Below are positions 54,857 to 63,166 of a stretch of DNA of 64,000 nt, one piece after another. The notes under the pieces are model-generated. The model saw nothing but the letters and a program-made list of their open reading frames with translations. It did not search any database and had not been told where the DNA came from. The translations under genes and the position numbers were made by a program. The DNA is from VXYL01 sp965199945 (GTDB lineage: Bacteria; Pseudomonadota; Gammaproteobacteria; Pseudomonadales; Azotimanducaceae), in contig OZ241354.1 of the NCBI GenBank assembly GCA_965199945.1, positions 1,674,001 to 1,738,000 of the forward strand, given 5' to 3'. Within the stretch, counting starts at the first letter, position 1. Each line of letters begins with the position of its first letter.

Positions 54857-56416
54857 TCATGCGTCCAGCGTCAGGAAGCGGCGCAAGTAGTCGTCGAAGG
54901 TCATGCTGTCGGCCGCTTCGATCGCCGCTCGGCTTTCATGCGACTCGGCGCTCGCGGCTGCGAGCGCTGCTTGGCGTTCCGGCGCGCGGGCGCGATCTTC
55001 GATCCAGCGCCGATGCGCCGCCGATTGCCGCAATCCGAAGCGCGAGAACGACTCGTTGGCGCCGGCGAGCGCGGCCAGCACCTTCGCCGATGGCGTGCGT
55101 TCGGGGGCTTCGATCTTGCGCCGCTGCGCATCCACCGCCTCGACGTGCTTGCCGTCGCCGGCAACGGCATCGACGACCAGCGCCACGCCTGCGCAGTCGT
55201 CAAGCAATCGCTTCGCCCAACGCTCGAGCTTCTGCGTGCCGTCCACCGACCGAAGCGGCAGATTCGCTTCGCGTCCATGTTCGACGACCGCCAGCTGGTT
55301 GGCCGCCACGGCATCGGACTCGCGCACACTCTCGGCGGGGCTGTCGGCGAGCAGGCAGAACAGCAGGAAGACGTCGAGAAACCGGCAAGTCGTCGCGTCG
55401 ATGCCGAGGGGCAGGAACGGGTCGAGGTCGATACAGCGCACTTCCACGTACTCCACGCCGCGTTCGCGCAAGGCGTTGAGGGGGCGCTCGCCGGAGCGCG
55501 TGCGGCGCTTGGGGCGGATGGCGGCGTAGAACTCGTTCTCGATCTGCAGCAGCGCCGTGGAGAGCTGGCGGTAATCCCCGTCCGCGCCCTTGAGACCGAT
55601 TTCCGCGTAGGGCGGATAGGCGACCGTGAGCGCCTTGCGCATCGTCGCGTCGTACTGATCGAGGCTGTCGTAGGAGACCCGCAGCGTCGCCTGGGCTTCG
55701 CTCTGATAGCCCAAGCGGCCCATGCGCAGCGACGTGGCGTTCGCCAGATGCGCGGTGTTGTCGCCCAGCGGCTGGAGGGATGTCGCGCCGTCGGCGATGA
55801 ACGATCGGCATACCGCTGGCGACGCGCCGAAGAGATGGATCAACAGCCACGAATAGCGGCGGAAGTTGCGGATCAGGCCGAAGTAGGCACCAGTCACGAA
55901 ATCCCGATCGGCGTTCGCGCCGCGGCTCTCGGCAATCGCCGGCCAGAGCGTCTCCGGCACCGAGAAGTTGTAGTGGATGCCGCTGATCGCCTGCATCCGC
56001 CGCCCGTAGCGGTGGCTCAAGCCGTTGCGGTAGACGGTCTTCGAGCGCCCCACGTTCGAGGCGCCGAAGCGGGCGATGGGGATGTCTTCGTCCGCGCCCA
56101 GGCGGCACGGCATGCTCGCCGCCCACAGCAGCTCGTCGCCGACGTTCGCACACACGAAGCGGTGGATGTCCTCGAGCTCCCCCACCACGCCCTCGGCGCT
56201 AGTGTGAACGCCGGTGATGAGTTCCAGCTGCGCCTCGCTGAAGTCCGTGGTGATGCGCGGATGCGTGAGCGGCGAGCCGAGCGCCGGCGGATGCCGCGTC
56301 TGCGCCAGCTCCCCGGCCGGCGTGACGCGCAGGCTCTCCTTCTCGATGCCGCGTTGCAGCGCCGCCAGTTCCCGGCAGCCAGCCACCGCCCGGAGGGCGT
56401 TCGTGTCGCCCGCCAA
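54857..56416 (-). CDS. gshA: Glutamate-cysteine ligase, class I
   Basis: First step of glutathione synthesis, joining glutamate and cysteine with ATP; 519 residues, nearly the length of E. coli GshA. Motifs include GIEKESLRV at the N-terminus, TTDFSEAQLELIT, ISGIHYNFSVP and VEVRCIDLDPF. The start appears to be a TTG at 56416, 7 bp after the pckA stop, with a weak ribosome-binding site. Next comes acpH. gshB is not in the window; gor is at 22-24 kb. The operon pckA-gshA-acpH is unusual, but spacing supports it. Confidence 0.94.
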   Translation of the reverse strand: MAGDTNALRAVAGCRELAALQRGIEKESLRVTPAGELAQTRHPPALGSPLTHPRITTDFSEAQLELITGVHTSAEGVVGELEDIHRFVCANVGDELLWAASMPCRLGADEDIPIARFGASNVGRSKTVYRNGLSHRYGRRMQAISGIHYNFSVPETLWPAIAESRGANADRDFVTGAYFGLIRNFRRYSWLLIHLFGASPAVCRSFIADGATSLQPLGDNTAHLANATSLRMGRLGYQSEAQATLRVSYDSLDQYDATMRKALTVAYPPYAEIGLKGADGDYRQLSTALLQIENEFYAAIRPKRRTRSGERPLNALRERGVEYVEVRCIDLDPFLPLGIDATTCRFLDVFLLFCLLADSPAESVRESDAVAANQLAVVEHGREANLPLRSVDGTQKLERWAKRLLDDCAGVALVVDAVAGDGKHVEAVDAQRRKIEAPERTPSAKVLAALAGANESFSRFGLRQSAAHRRWIEDRARAPERQAALAAASAESHESRAAIEAADSMTFDDYLRRFLTLDA

Positions 56417-56423
56417 GGGCTGG

Positions 56424-57989
56424 CTACGGGCGCGGCCCGGCGTCGACGATGGCGCGCTCGACGTCGAACCGCTTGAAGTTGGCCGCGAATTTCGCCGCCA
56501 AAGCGGCGCTCGCCTCGTCGTAGGCCGCCGTGTCGGCCCAGGTGTCGCGCGGATTCAGCAGCCGCGAATCCACGCCCGGGACGCGCCTCGGCACGTCCAG
56601 ATTGAGCGTGTCGAGGCGGCGCGTGGGTGTCTGCGTCAATGCGCCCGACTGGATGGCGCGGACGATGGCGCGGGTGGTGGGAATGTCGAAGCGCTTGCCG
56701 ACGCCGTAGCCGCCGCCGGTCCAGCCGGTGTTGACCAGATAGACCGCGGTGCCGAAGGCCGCGATGCGCTTCATCAGCAAGTCCGCGTACACCCACGCCG
56801 GGCGCGGAAAGAACGCCGCGCCGAAGCAGGTGGAGAAGGTTGCCGCATAGGGCTCGGCGGCGCCGACGACCGTCGAACCGACCGTCGCCGTGTAGCCGGA
56901 GAGGAAGTGGTAGGCCGCGGCTTGCGGCGAGAGCACGGCCACCGGCGGCAGGACGCCGCTCAGATCGCAGGTGAGGAAGACCACGGCGCTCGGCTCGCCG
57001 GCGCGGTTCGCCGCGACCTTGGCGGCGATGTTGGCGCGGGGATAGCAGGCGCGGGTGTTCTCGGTGAGGCTCGCATCGGCGTAGTCGGGTTCGCGGGTGC
57101 AGTCGTCGACAACGACGTTCTCGACGATGGCGCCGAAGCGGATGGCGTCGAAGATCACCGGCTCCGACTGCCGCGTGAGGTTGATGCACTTGGCGTAGCA
57201 GCCGCCCTCGAGGTTGAACACCGTGCCCGCGCCCCAGCCGTGTTCGTCGTCGCCGATCAGCAGCCGCTCCGGGTCCGCGGAAAGCGTCGTCTTGCCGGTG
57301 CCGGAAAGCCCGAAAAACAGCGTCACGTCGCCGTCCGGGCCGGCGTTCGCCGCGCAGTGCATGGGCAGCACATCGCGGTCCGGAAGCAGGAAGTTCTGCA
57401 CCGCGAACATCGCCTTCTTCATCTCGCCGGCGTAGCGCATGCCGACGAGCAGCACGCGGCGGCTGGCGAAGTCGATCATCGCAGCGACTTCCGAGGCGGT
57501 GCCGTCGCGCTCCGGCACGCAGGTGAAGGACGGCGCGTCGAGCACTGTCCACACCGGCTTGTCCTCGGGATTGTAGGCATCCGGCGAAATGAACAGCGAC
57601 TTGGCGAAGAGCGCGTGCCAAGCGTATTCCGTGGTCACCGACACCGGCAGATAGTGGTCTGGATGGGCGCCGACGTGGAACGGCGCGACGAAGGTGCTGC
57701 GCTCGGCCAGATGCGCTTCGACGCGGCTCGCGAGCGCGGCGAAGGCGTTGGCTTCCACCGGCTGGTTGACGTCGCCCCAGTCGATGGCGGCGGCGCTGCC
57801 CGGCTCGCGGACGATGAAGCGGTCCGACGGCGAGCGCCCTGTGCGCTTGCCGGTCTCCACCACGAGGGCACCGTTGCTGGCCAAGCGCCCCTCGCCGCGC
57901 AGCAAGGCGAGTTCCGCCAGCACCGCGCTTGGCAGATCGTGCCGGACGAGGCCGCCAGCCATGTCGAGGGAGTTCGGGTGAAGCGCCAT
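56424..57989 (-). CDS. pckA: Phosphoenolpyruvate carboxykinase (ATP)
   Basis: Converts oxaloacetate to phosphoenolpyruvate with ATP, the entry step of gluconeogenesis; 521 residues. Visible are the Arg motif GRSPSDRFIV near residue 51, the kinase P-loop GLSGTGKTTLSADP at about 227-240, DDEHGWG (kinase-2), EGGCYAKCI and the C-terminal GYTATVGSTVVG region. The ATG at 57989 matches the family start. A TAGACT at 58016-58021 on the minus strand is a candidate -10 box. Followed within 7 bp by gshA. Confidence 0.96.
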   Translation of the reverse strand: MALHPNSLDMAGGLVRHDLPSAVLAELALLRGEGRLASNGALVVETGKRTGRSPSDRFIVREPGSAAAIDWGDVNQPVEANAFAALASRVEAHLAERSTFVAPFHVGAHPDHYLPVSVTTEYAWHALFAKSLFISPDAYNPEDKPVWTVLDAPSFTCVPERDGTASEVAAMIDFASRRVLLVGMRYAGEMKKAMFAVQNFLLPDRDVLPMHCAANAGPDGDVTLFFGLSGTGKTTLSADPERLLIGDDEHGWGAGTVFNLEGGCYAKCINLTRQSEPVIFDAIRFGAIVENVVVDDCTREPDYADASLTENTRACYPRANIAAKVAANRAGEPSAVVFLTCDLSGVLPPVAVLSPQAAAYHFLSGYTATVGSTVVGAAEPYAATFSTCFGAAFFPRPAWVYADLLMKRIAAFGTAVYLVNTGWTGGGYGVGKRFDIPTTRAIVRAIQSGALTQTPTRRLDTLNLDVPRRVPGVDSRLLNPRDTWADTAAYDEASAALAAKFAANFKRFDVERAIVDAGPRP

Positions 57990-58015
57990 GGCTGTTCAAG
58001 CTCGGCAATCGGCGG

Positions 58016-58021
58016 AGTCTA
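58016..58021 (-). promoter_or_regulatory. Candidate -10 element (TAGACT) for pckA
   Basis: Minus-strand TAGACT, 26 bp before the pckA ATG. The 203-bp gap up to coxS contains nothing else I recognise. No convincing -35 box. Confidence 0.35.
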
Positions 58022-58192
58022 CACGAGGGACGCCGCATCTCGATGCGCCACGCCTTGGCCGGGCGTCGCCGAGACGCTCGGCCAAGTCCGCATCAGCGCA
58101 CTTCGTTCGCGGCGGCAAGACGCGCCTTCGCCCGCCGGGCAACCGCGCGGGCGACGGCTTGCGCGATGAGGTCGGCGAAGGCGGCGCTTCGC

Positions 58193-58672
58193 CTACGCTT
58201 CGTAGGCGAGCTCCTCGGCGGATGCCTGCACGGCGCGGACGATCTTGTCGTAGCCGGTGCAGCGGCACAGATTGCCGGCCAGCCAGTAGCGGATGGTCGT
58301 TTCGTCCGGGTTCGGGTTCTTGTCCAGGAGCGCCTTGGTGGCGACGATGAATCCGGGCGTGCAGATGCCGCATTGCAGCGCCGCGTGCTCCAGGTACTTC
58401 TGCTGGATCACGTGCAGGCCGTCCGGCCCGGCGATGCCTTCGATGGTCGTCAGCTCCACGCCTTCGGCTTCGACGGCCAGCATCAGGCAGGAACACACGA
58501 CGCGGCCGTCGACGAGCACCGAACAGGCGCCGCAGTCGCCGGTGGCGCAGCCTTCCTTGGTACCGGTCAGGCCGAGGGTCTCGCGCAGCACGTCGAGCAG
58601 CGACTGGTGCGGCTCGCAGAGGAACTCAACCGCATCGCCGTTGATGGAGGTGGAAACGTGGGTCTTGCTCAT
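58193..58672 (-). CDS. coxS: CoxS-type (2Fe-2S) subunit of a molybdenum hydroxylase
   Basis: Small iron-sulfur subunit of the xanthine oxidase/carbon monoxide dehydrogenase family; 159 residues. Both 2Fe-2S clusters are intact: plant-type ferredoxin cysteines 42, 47, 50 and 62 (GCATGDCGAC), and the helical-domain cysteines 101, 104, 136 and 138 (CGICTPGF, LCRCTGY). It transfers electrons from a molybdopterin subunit to an FAD subunit. coxM lies 27 bp upstream on the same strand, but no large molybdopterin subunit (CoxL) follows; pckA comes next. The substrate cannot be assigned without CoxL. Confidence 0.92.
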   Translation of the reverse strand: MSKTHVSTSINGDAVEFLCEPHQSLLDVLRETLGLTGTKEGCATGDCGACSVLVDGRVVCSCLMLAVEAEGVELTTIEGIAGPDGLHVIQQKYLEHAALQCGICTPGFIVATKALLDKNPNPDETTIRYWLAGNLCRCTGYDKIVRAVQASAEELAYEA

Positions 58673-58699
58673 GGTTCTTATCTCCAGTGTTCGCGGCGA

Positions 58700-59578
58700 T
58701 CAGAGGGCGGCGGCGCGGTCGCGGGCGATGGCGGCGGCGCGCTTCGTCAGCACCCCCACCACCTTCCTGCGGTATTCCACCGTGCCGCGCTTGTCCGTGA
58801 TCGGCTTGGCAAGTGCGCTCGAAGCAGCGGCTGCCGCTGCCAGCGCCGAATCGTCCACCTTGGTGCCGACCAGCGCCGCCGCGGCGTCGGGCACCGGCAG
58901 CGCGGTGATGGCCACGGCGCCGATGGCGACCTTGGCGGCGGTGCAGGTTCCGCTGGCGTCCAAGGTGAGGGCGACGCCGGCGCCGCAGACGGCGATGTCC
59001 ATTTCCGTGCGCGGAATGAAGCGCAGGTAGGCATCGGACGTTCTGCCCTTCGGACGGGGAATCTTGAAGCCGACCAGGAACTCCGTGGGCGCGAGCACGT
59101 TGGTGCCGACGCCGGTGACGAAGGATTCGGTGGGCACGTCCCGATTGCCGCCGGGCGCGGCGACGACGCACACCGCGCCGCACGCGATCAGCGCCGGGAT
59201 GGTGTCTCCGGCCGGGGAGGAATTGCAGAGATTGCCGCCGATGGTGGCGCGGCCCTGGATCTGCGTCGAACCGATGAGATCGGCGGCTTCGATCAGGCCC
59301 GGCAGGATGCGCTTGAGCTCCGCGTTCTCGTTGAGCACGGCGCTGGCGATGGCGGCGCCAATGAAGATCTCGTCGTCGCCGATGCGCAGTTCGTTCGCCT
59401 CGGCAATGTGCTTGACATCCACGAACGTGCGCGGCCCCTTGTCGATGGACCGCATCTGCACCAGCACGTCGGTGCCGCCGGCGAGCATCTGCGCGCGCGT
59501 GCCGGCGCCAGCCGCATCGCCCAGCGCCGTCAGCGCCTCGGCGACATTCGAAGGCGCAACATAGGCGTAGCCCCCCAT
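58700..59578 (-). CDS. coxM: CoxM-type FAD-binding subunit of a molybdenum hydroxylase
   Basis: Medium subunit carrying FAD; 292 residues. The two FAD motifs of the family are visible: AGGTDVLVQM (AGGxxL-like, about 37-46) and TIGGNLCNSSPAGD near 107-120. The C-terminal CO-dehydrogenase flavoprotein domain follows (GKGRTSDAYLRF-type region). The start at 59578 is an ATG. First gene of a two-gene unit with coxS. MoxR and CoxE-like genes 2.6 kb away on the plus strand are typical maturation partners of Cox clusters, supporting a split cluster. Confidence 0.92.
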   Translation of the reverse strand: MGGYAYVAPSNVAEALTALGDAAGAGTRAQMLAGGTDVLVQMRSIDKGPRTFVDVKHIAEANELRIGDDEIFIGAAIASAVLNENAELKRILPGLIEAADLIGSTQIQGRATIGGNLCNSSPAGDTIPALIACGAVCVVAAPGGNRDVPTESFVTGVGTNVLAPTEFLVGFKIPRPKGRTSDAYLRFIPRTEMDIAVCGAGVALTLDASGTCTAAKVAIGAVAITALPVPDAAAALVGTKVDDSALAAAAAASSALAKPITDKRGTVEYRRKVVGVLTKRAAAIARDRAAAL

Positions 59579-59788
59579 GAACCTCTCCCTCGCAAATCGA
59601 ACAATGGCGGCAAGTGTATATCAGAATGCGCTGCCGCAAGGGGCCGCTTGCAAGGCGCTTGGCACGACGCAAGACGGCGCGATGGCGACGACGGCGCCGC
59701 GAGGCTGCGGCATACTCCGTTGCGGTGCGCCGCGCTTGACAGCGGCGAGACGGATTCGCTGGCGCGGCGGGGCTTGGAGGTGTTCAAG

Positions 59789-60958
59789 GTGGCGGAAGAC
59801 CATGCACGGCAGATGCTCGTCTTCTGCTTCGACGGCACCGGCAACGAACCGAGCGACGCCGGCGAGTTCAAGGAAGATCAAAGCGTCAGCAACGTATTGA
59901 AGCTGCACGTGCTGCTCGGCGGCAACTTCGACGAGTCGCCGCCCAAGGCGAAGCAGAAGAGCTTCTACTACAACGGCATCGGCACCCGCGAGGGCAAGAC
60001 GCGCATTCCGCTCCTCGGCAAGATCTACGCCGCCGGCCGGTCGCGCCTGAACATCCTGGTGGCGCCCACCTTCGGCGACGCCAAGCGCATCCTCGACGAA
60101 GCGCGCGCGGACTTCGACGCCCACTACCGGCATGGCGACGCGGTGGCGCTCTTCGGCTACAGCCGCGGCGCCGCCCTGGCGCGCAAGTTCGCGGCCATGA
60201 TCCTCGGCGACCATCCGGAATGCGCCGTCTCCTTCCTCGGCGCCTTCGACACCGTGGCGGCGATGGGCGGCATCCACCGCAAGAGCGACAAGGTGAGCAG
60301 CGACGTGGTGTTCGAGAACGGCACCTTGAACCCGCGCATCGAGAAGGCGGTGCATCTCGTCGCCCTGGACGAAGACCGCGTGACCTTCACGCCCACCCTG
60401 ATGAACCGGGACCCGCGGCGGCCGGAGCGCATTCTGGAGGTCTGGTTCCCCGGCGTTCACGGCGACGTCGGCGGCGGCTACTGGGTGGACGGCCTCTCGG
60501 ACGTGGCCCTCGCCTTCATGATCTCCCGCTGCAAGGCCGCGCTCGGCGACGACATCGCCATCGCCGGCGGCGACCCGGCCAGCATCCGCGCCCTGTTCGA
60601 CGCCCACGGCGAGGCGCTCGCCGGGCTGGAAGTGGACGACATCAGCGTCCATCCGCAGGCCCATGCGCCGCTGCACACCCACGGCGGCGTGCAGGCGGCG
60701 GTGCTCTACCAGGACCTGCGCAGCGTCCATGTCTGCGACGACGACGAACCCTGCGCCGACCTGCCGATCCTGCACGTCTCGGTGCAGCGGCGCTTCTCGC
60801 AGTTGGCCAGCTACCGCCCGCCCGCCTTGCGCGGCCTCAAGTACCGCCTGCTGTTCGACAGCGGCGAACTGAGCCCGCCCCTCGAAGGCGTCAGCGGCCT
60901 GCGCCGCTACCGACGCGGCGCACCGGCACAGCGCACGGCGCAGCCGGACACGCCGTAG
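59789..60958 (+). CDS. DUF2235 alpha/beta hydrolase (Tle1-like phospholipase family)
   Basis: A 389-residue protein with DUF2235 features: N-terminal LVFCFDGTGNEP, nucleophile elbow FGYSRGAALAR, GAFDTVAAM and WFPGVHGDVGGGY with the likely catalytic Asp/His. The family includes type VI secretion phospholipase effectors (Tle1) and uncharacterised cytoplasmic hydrolases. No VgrG, PAAR or immunity gene adjoins, so an effector role is not supported here. The chosen start is the GTG at 59789, 8 bases after GGAGG; an ATG at 59813 is possible but poorly placed. Divergent from coxM across about 210 bp that contains no other gene. Confidence 0.83.
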   Translation: MAEDHARQMLVFCFDGTGNEPSDAGEFKEDQSVSNVLKLHVLLGGNFDESPPKAKQKSFYYNGIGTREGKTRIPLLGKIYAAGRSRLNILVAPTFGDAKRILDEARADFDAHYRHGDAVALFGYSRGAALARKFAAMILGDHPECAVSFLGAFDTVAAMGGIHRKSDKVSSDVVFENGTLNPRIEKAVHLVALDEDRVTFTPTLMNRDPRRPERILEVWFPGVHGDVGGGYWVDGLSDVALAFMISRCKAALGDDIAIAGGDPASIRALFDAHGEALAGLEVDDISVHPQAHAPLHTHGGVQAAVLYQDLRSVHVCDDDEPCADLPILHVSVQRRFSQLASYRPPALRGLKYRLLFDSGELSPPLEGVSGLRRYRRGAPAQRTAQPDTP

Positions 60959-61033
60959 GCGTTGGCAGGCACCACACGCCTTTGATTTGTCGTAGGGTTT
61001 CGCAGGTTCGCTTCGAAACAGTCTCCCCTATGG

Positions 61034-61051
61034 CCCCCCCCCCCCCCCCCC
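61034..61051. repeat. Homopolymer of 18 C
   Basis: Eighteen consecutive C in the 163-bp gap between the DUF2235 gene and the possible oxygenase gene. It ends 70 bp before the ATG at 61122. A short frame ATG-GCC-(CCC)n crosses it, but stops at 61077. No annotated gene frame runs through it, so length change would act on transcription or leader spacing if on anything. Confidence 0.9.
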
Positions 61052-61121
61052 GATCGTTCCGGTCGCTCAGAACCTGAAGTAGAAGCGATTCCGCCGCAGC
61101 AAGTTGATAGAGTAGCCGGCG

Positions 61122-61865
61122 ATGCGTCCTGTCCAAGACATCGCTGTGGATTGCCGCGCCGGCAGGTTCTTCGCCATTCCATTCGACGCCATCGCCGGCT
61201 TCGAGGAGGTCGCCGAGACCGCCCGTTCTCTGGCGACGTTGCCCGTCGGGCTGGACCTCGGTCATTTCGCGCGCGCGGACGAAAGACTCCACAGAGGGCG
61301 GAGACGGCTGCAGGCGCCGCCGGACGTGGAGTGGGTGGAGCGGATGAAGTCCTTCGAGCGCCGCCGTGCCGCCGGCAGAAAACTCAAGCGGCTGGCACGG
61401 GTAAAGAGGGCGGCCAGGGGTGTGGCGGAACTGGAGACACGGCACGAGTGGCGCACCGGGCCCACCAACTGCTACTTCAGGCATCCCTCCCCCCGCATCG
61501 CGCCGCTGTGCCAGAGCATGAACCGCTTCTTCGGCGGCGAATGTCCCTGCGCAGGCGACCAGTTCTATCCACCCGGAGCCTTCAGAGGCTGGCACTCGGA
61601 CCAGTTCGGCTACGTCGGCTGGGTGGTGTTCCTGGTGGAGGTGGCGGAACCCGGCCGCTCCTCGTTCCGCTACGTCGAGCCCGGCAGCGGCGAGATGGTC
61701 GTGGTGCCGGACCGCAACGACGTCGCCTACTTCTTCCGCGTGTCCGCCGAGGAGCCGCTGTTCTGGCACGGCGTGCTGTGCGAGGAGACCTTCCGCTGGA
61801 GCCAGGGCTTCTCGATTCCGCCGGACTGGCAGTCGCGTGTCCGCATCGTCGCAGAACAAGCATGA
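61122..61865 (+). CDS. Possible Fe(II)/2-oxoglutarate-type oxygenase
   Basis: A 247-residue protein I cannot place in a named family. A basic helical region (about 65-110) follows the N-terminal part. The C-terminal half looks like a double-stranded beta-helix: FRGWHSDQFG supplies an H-x-D pair near 155-158, and FWHGVLCEETFRWSQGFSIP provides a distal His and a following Arg, the usual order for 2-oxoglutarate oxygenases. No signal peptide. Weak ribosome-binding site. A rho-independent terminator lies about 165 bp past the stop. The homopolymeric C tract upstream could affect its expression. Confidence 0.55.
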   Translation: MRPVQDIAVDCRAGRFFAIPFDAIAGFEEVAETARSLATLPVGLDLGHFARADERLHRGRRRLQAPPDVEWVERMKSFERRRAAGRKLKRLARVKRAARGVAELETRHEWRTGPTNCYFRHPSPRIAPLCQSMNRFFGGECPCAGDQFYPPGAFRGWHSDQFGYVGWVVFLVEVAEPGRSSFRYVEPGSGEMVVVPDRNDVAYFFRVSAEEPLFWHGVLCEETFRWSQGFSIPPDWQSRVRIVAEQA

Positions 61866-62187
61866 CGCGCCGCAGCGCGGAAGTGCCGTTCACCGTGGCG
61901 TGGTACGACGCGCCGCAGGTGCAGGAGATCTGCGACTTCGATCCGGCCCGGCCCGAGGTTGCGCTGCGCAGCCACGGCGCCGACGTGGCCGTTCGCCGCG
62001 GCTCGGCGCACCCGGGACAGAACGCAGGCCGCCTGAGGCGGTTTTTTGCCCGCGATCGCCCAGCCGGCGAAACCAAGCCTATACATCCCTTGCAGCCGTC
62101 GTGATAATGGATGGCTTGCGCTGGCCGTCCGCTTGGGAGGCGGTTCCGCTGGCGGCGCCGGCGCACGGCGCATCGTAAGGAGGATTC
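61866..62187. other. 322-bp gap between oxygenase-like gene and moxR
   Basis: It contains a terminator-like hairpin at 62029-62047 and a moxR leader with AAGGAGG at its end. An 80-codon frame starts with an ATGA overlap at 61862 and ends at 62104, but reads through the hairpin and has no family traits, so I do not call it a gene. TATACA and GATAAT boxes between 62077 and 62110 could serve moxR, without clear -35 partners. Confidence 0.5.
62029..62047 (+). terminator. Rho-independent terminator
   Basis: CCGCC-TGA-GGCGG followed directly by six T. The stem is short but GC-only, and the T-tract is the clearest in the window. It would end transcription from the oxygenase-like gene before moxR. 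Confidence 0.6.
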
Positions 62188-63129
62188 GTGACCGACATCG
62201 AGCAGCTCGCCGCGTCCGTGGACACCTTGAAGGACGGCTTCGAGTCCCACCGCTACATTTGCAGCAACCAGATCGCCACCGCCGTCTACCTCGCGTTCCA
62301 TCTGCGCAAGCCCGTGCTCATCGAGGGGCCGCCGGGGGTCGGCAAGACGGAACTGGCCAAGACCAGCGCCGAGATGTTCGGCCTGCCGCTGATCCGCCTG
62401 CAATGCTACGAGGGCCTCGACGAGGCCAAGGCCATCTACGAGTGGAAGTACGGCAAGCAGCTGCTCTACACCCAGGTGCTCAAGGAGACCTTGGACGAAG
62501 TGCTGCAGGGGGCGCAGGGCTTCGCCGAATCGGTCTCGCGCCTGCACGAGTTCGGCGACATCTTCTTCTCCGAGGAGTTCCTGGAACCGCGCCCGCTCTT
62601 GAAGGCGCTGCGCGAAGAAGACGGCTGCGTGCTGCTGCTCGACGAAGTGGACAAGTCGGACCACGAGTTCGAGTCGCTGCTCCTGGAAATCCTCTCGGAC
62701 TTCCAAGTCTCGATTCCCGAGATCGGCACCGTGAAGGCGCATCGGGAGCCGCCGATCGTGTTCCTCACCAGCAACAACACGCGGGAAATCTCGGATGCCC
62801 TGAAGCGGCGCTGCCTGCACCTCTACATCCCCTTCCCGGACGCCGACCTCGAGCAGCGCATCATCCACGCCCGGGTGCCGGACATTCCGCCGGAACTGCG
62901 CCGCCAGCTGGTGACGTTCATCCAGGATCTGCGCGACCTCGACTTGAAGAAGGTGCCGGCGATCTCCGAGACCATCGACTGGGCGCGCACCCTGCTGCTG
63001 CTGCACACCGAGAGCCTCGACCCCGAGCTGGTGCGCGACACGCTGAACGTGATCCTCAAGTTCCAGGAGGACATCGAGAACGTGGACGCCGAAATCGCGA
63101 CCTTGACCAGGAACGCGGTGAAGGCGTGA
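62188..63129 (+). CDS. MoxR-family AAA+ ATPase (CoxD-like)
   Basis: A 313-residue AAA+ ATPase. Walker A GPPGVGKTELAK (about 47-58), CYEGLDEAKAIYEWKYGKQLL, a Walker B LLLDEVDKSD, sensor-1 FLTSNNTREISDALKRRC. The YEWKYGKQ segment and the following CoxE-like gene point to the CoxD subgroup, which helps insert or mature the molybdenum-copper or related cofactor with a VWA partner. The GTG at 62188 is preceded by AAGGAGG. The VWA gene begins about 37 bp after its stop. Partner cofactor enzymes coxM and coxS are nearby on the other strand. Confidence 0.9.
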   Translation: MTDIEQLAASVDTLKDGFESHRYICSNQIATAVYLAFHLRKPVLIEGPPGVGKTELAKTSAEMFGLPLIRLQCYEGLDEAKAIYEWKYGKQLLYTQVLKETLDEVLQGAQGFAESVSRLHEFGDIFFSEEFLEPRPLLKALREEDGCVLLLDEVDKSDHEFESLLLEILSDFQVSIPEIGTVKAHREPPIVFLTSNNTREISDALKRRCLHLYIPFPDADLEQRIIHARVPDIPPELRRQLVTFIQDLRDLDLKKVPAISETIDWARTLLLLHTESLDPELVRDTLNVILKFQEDIENVDAEIATLTRNAVKA

Positions 63130-63166
63130 GCCAGACGCTTCTAGGCTGATCGGCGGCGAGCTTGAA

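Noticed and set aside
61862..62104. An 80-codon frame overlapping the oxygenase-like stop by ATGA
   Set aside because: Reads through a terminator-like hairpin with T6, has no ribosome-binding site and no family similarity.
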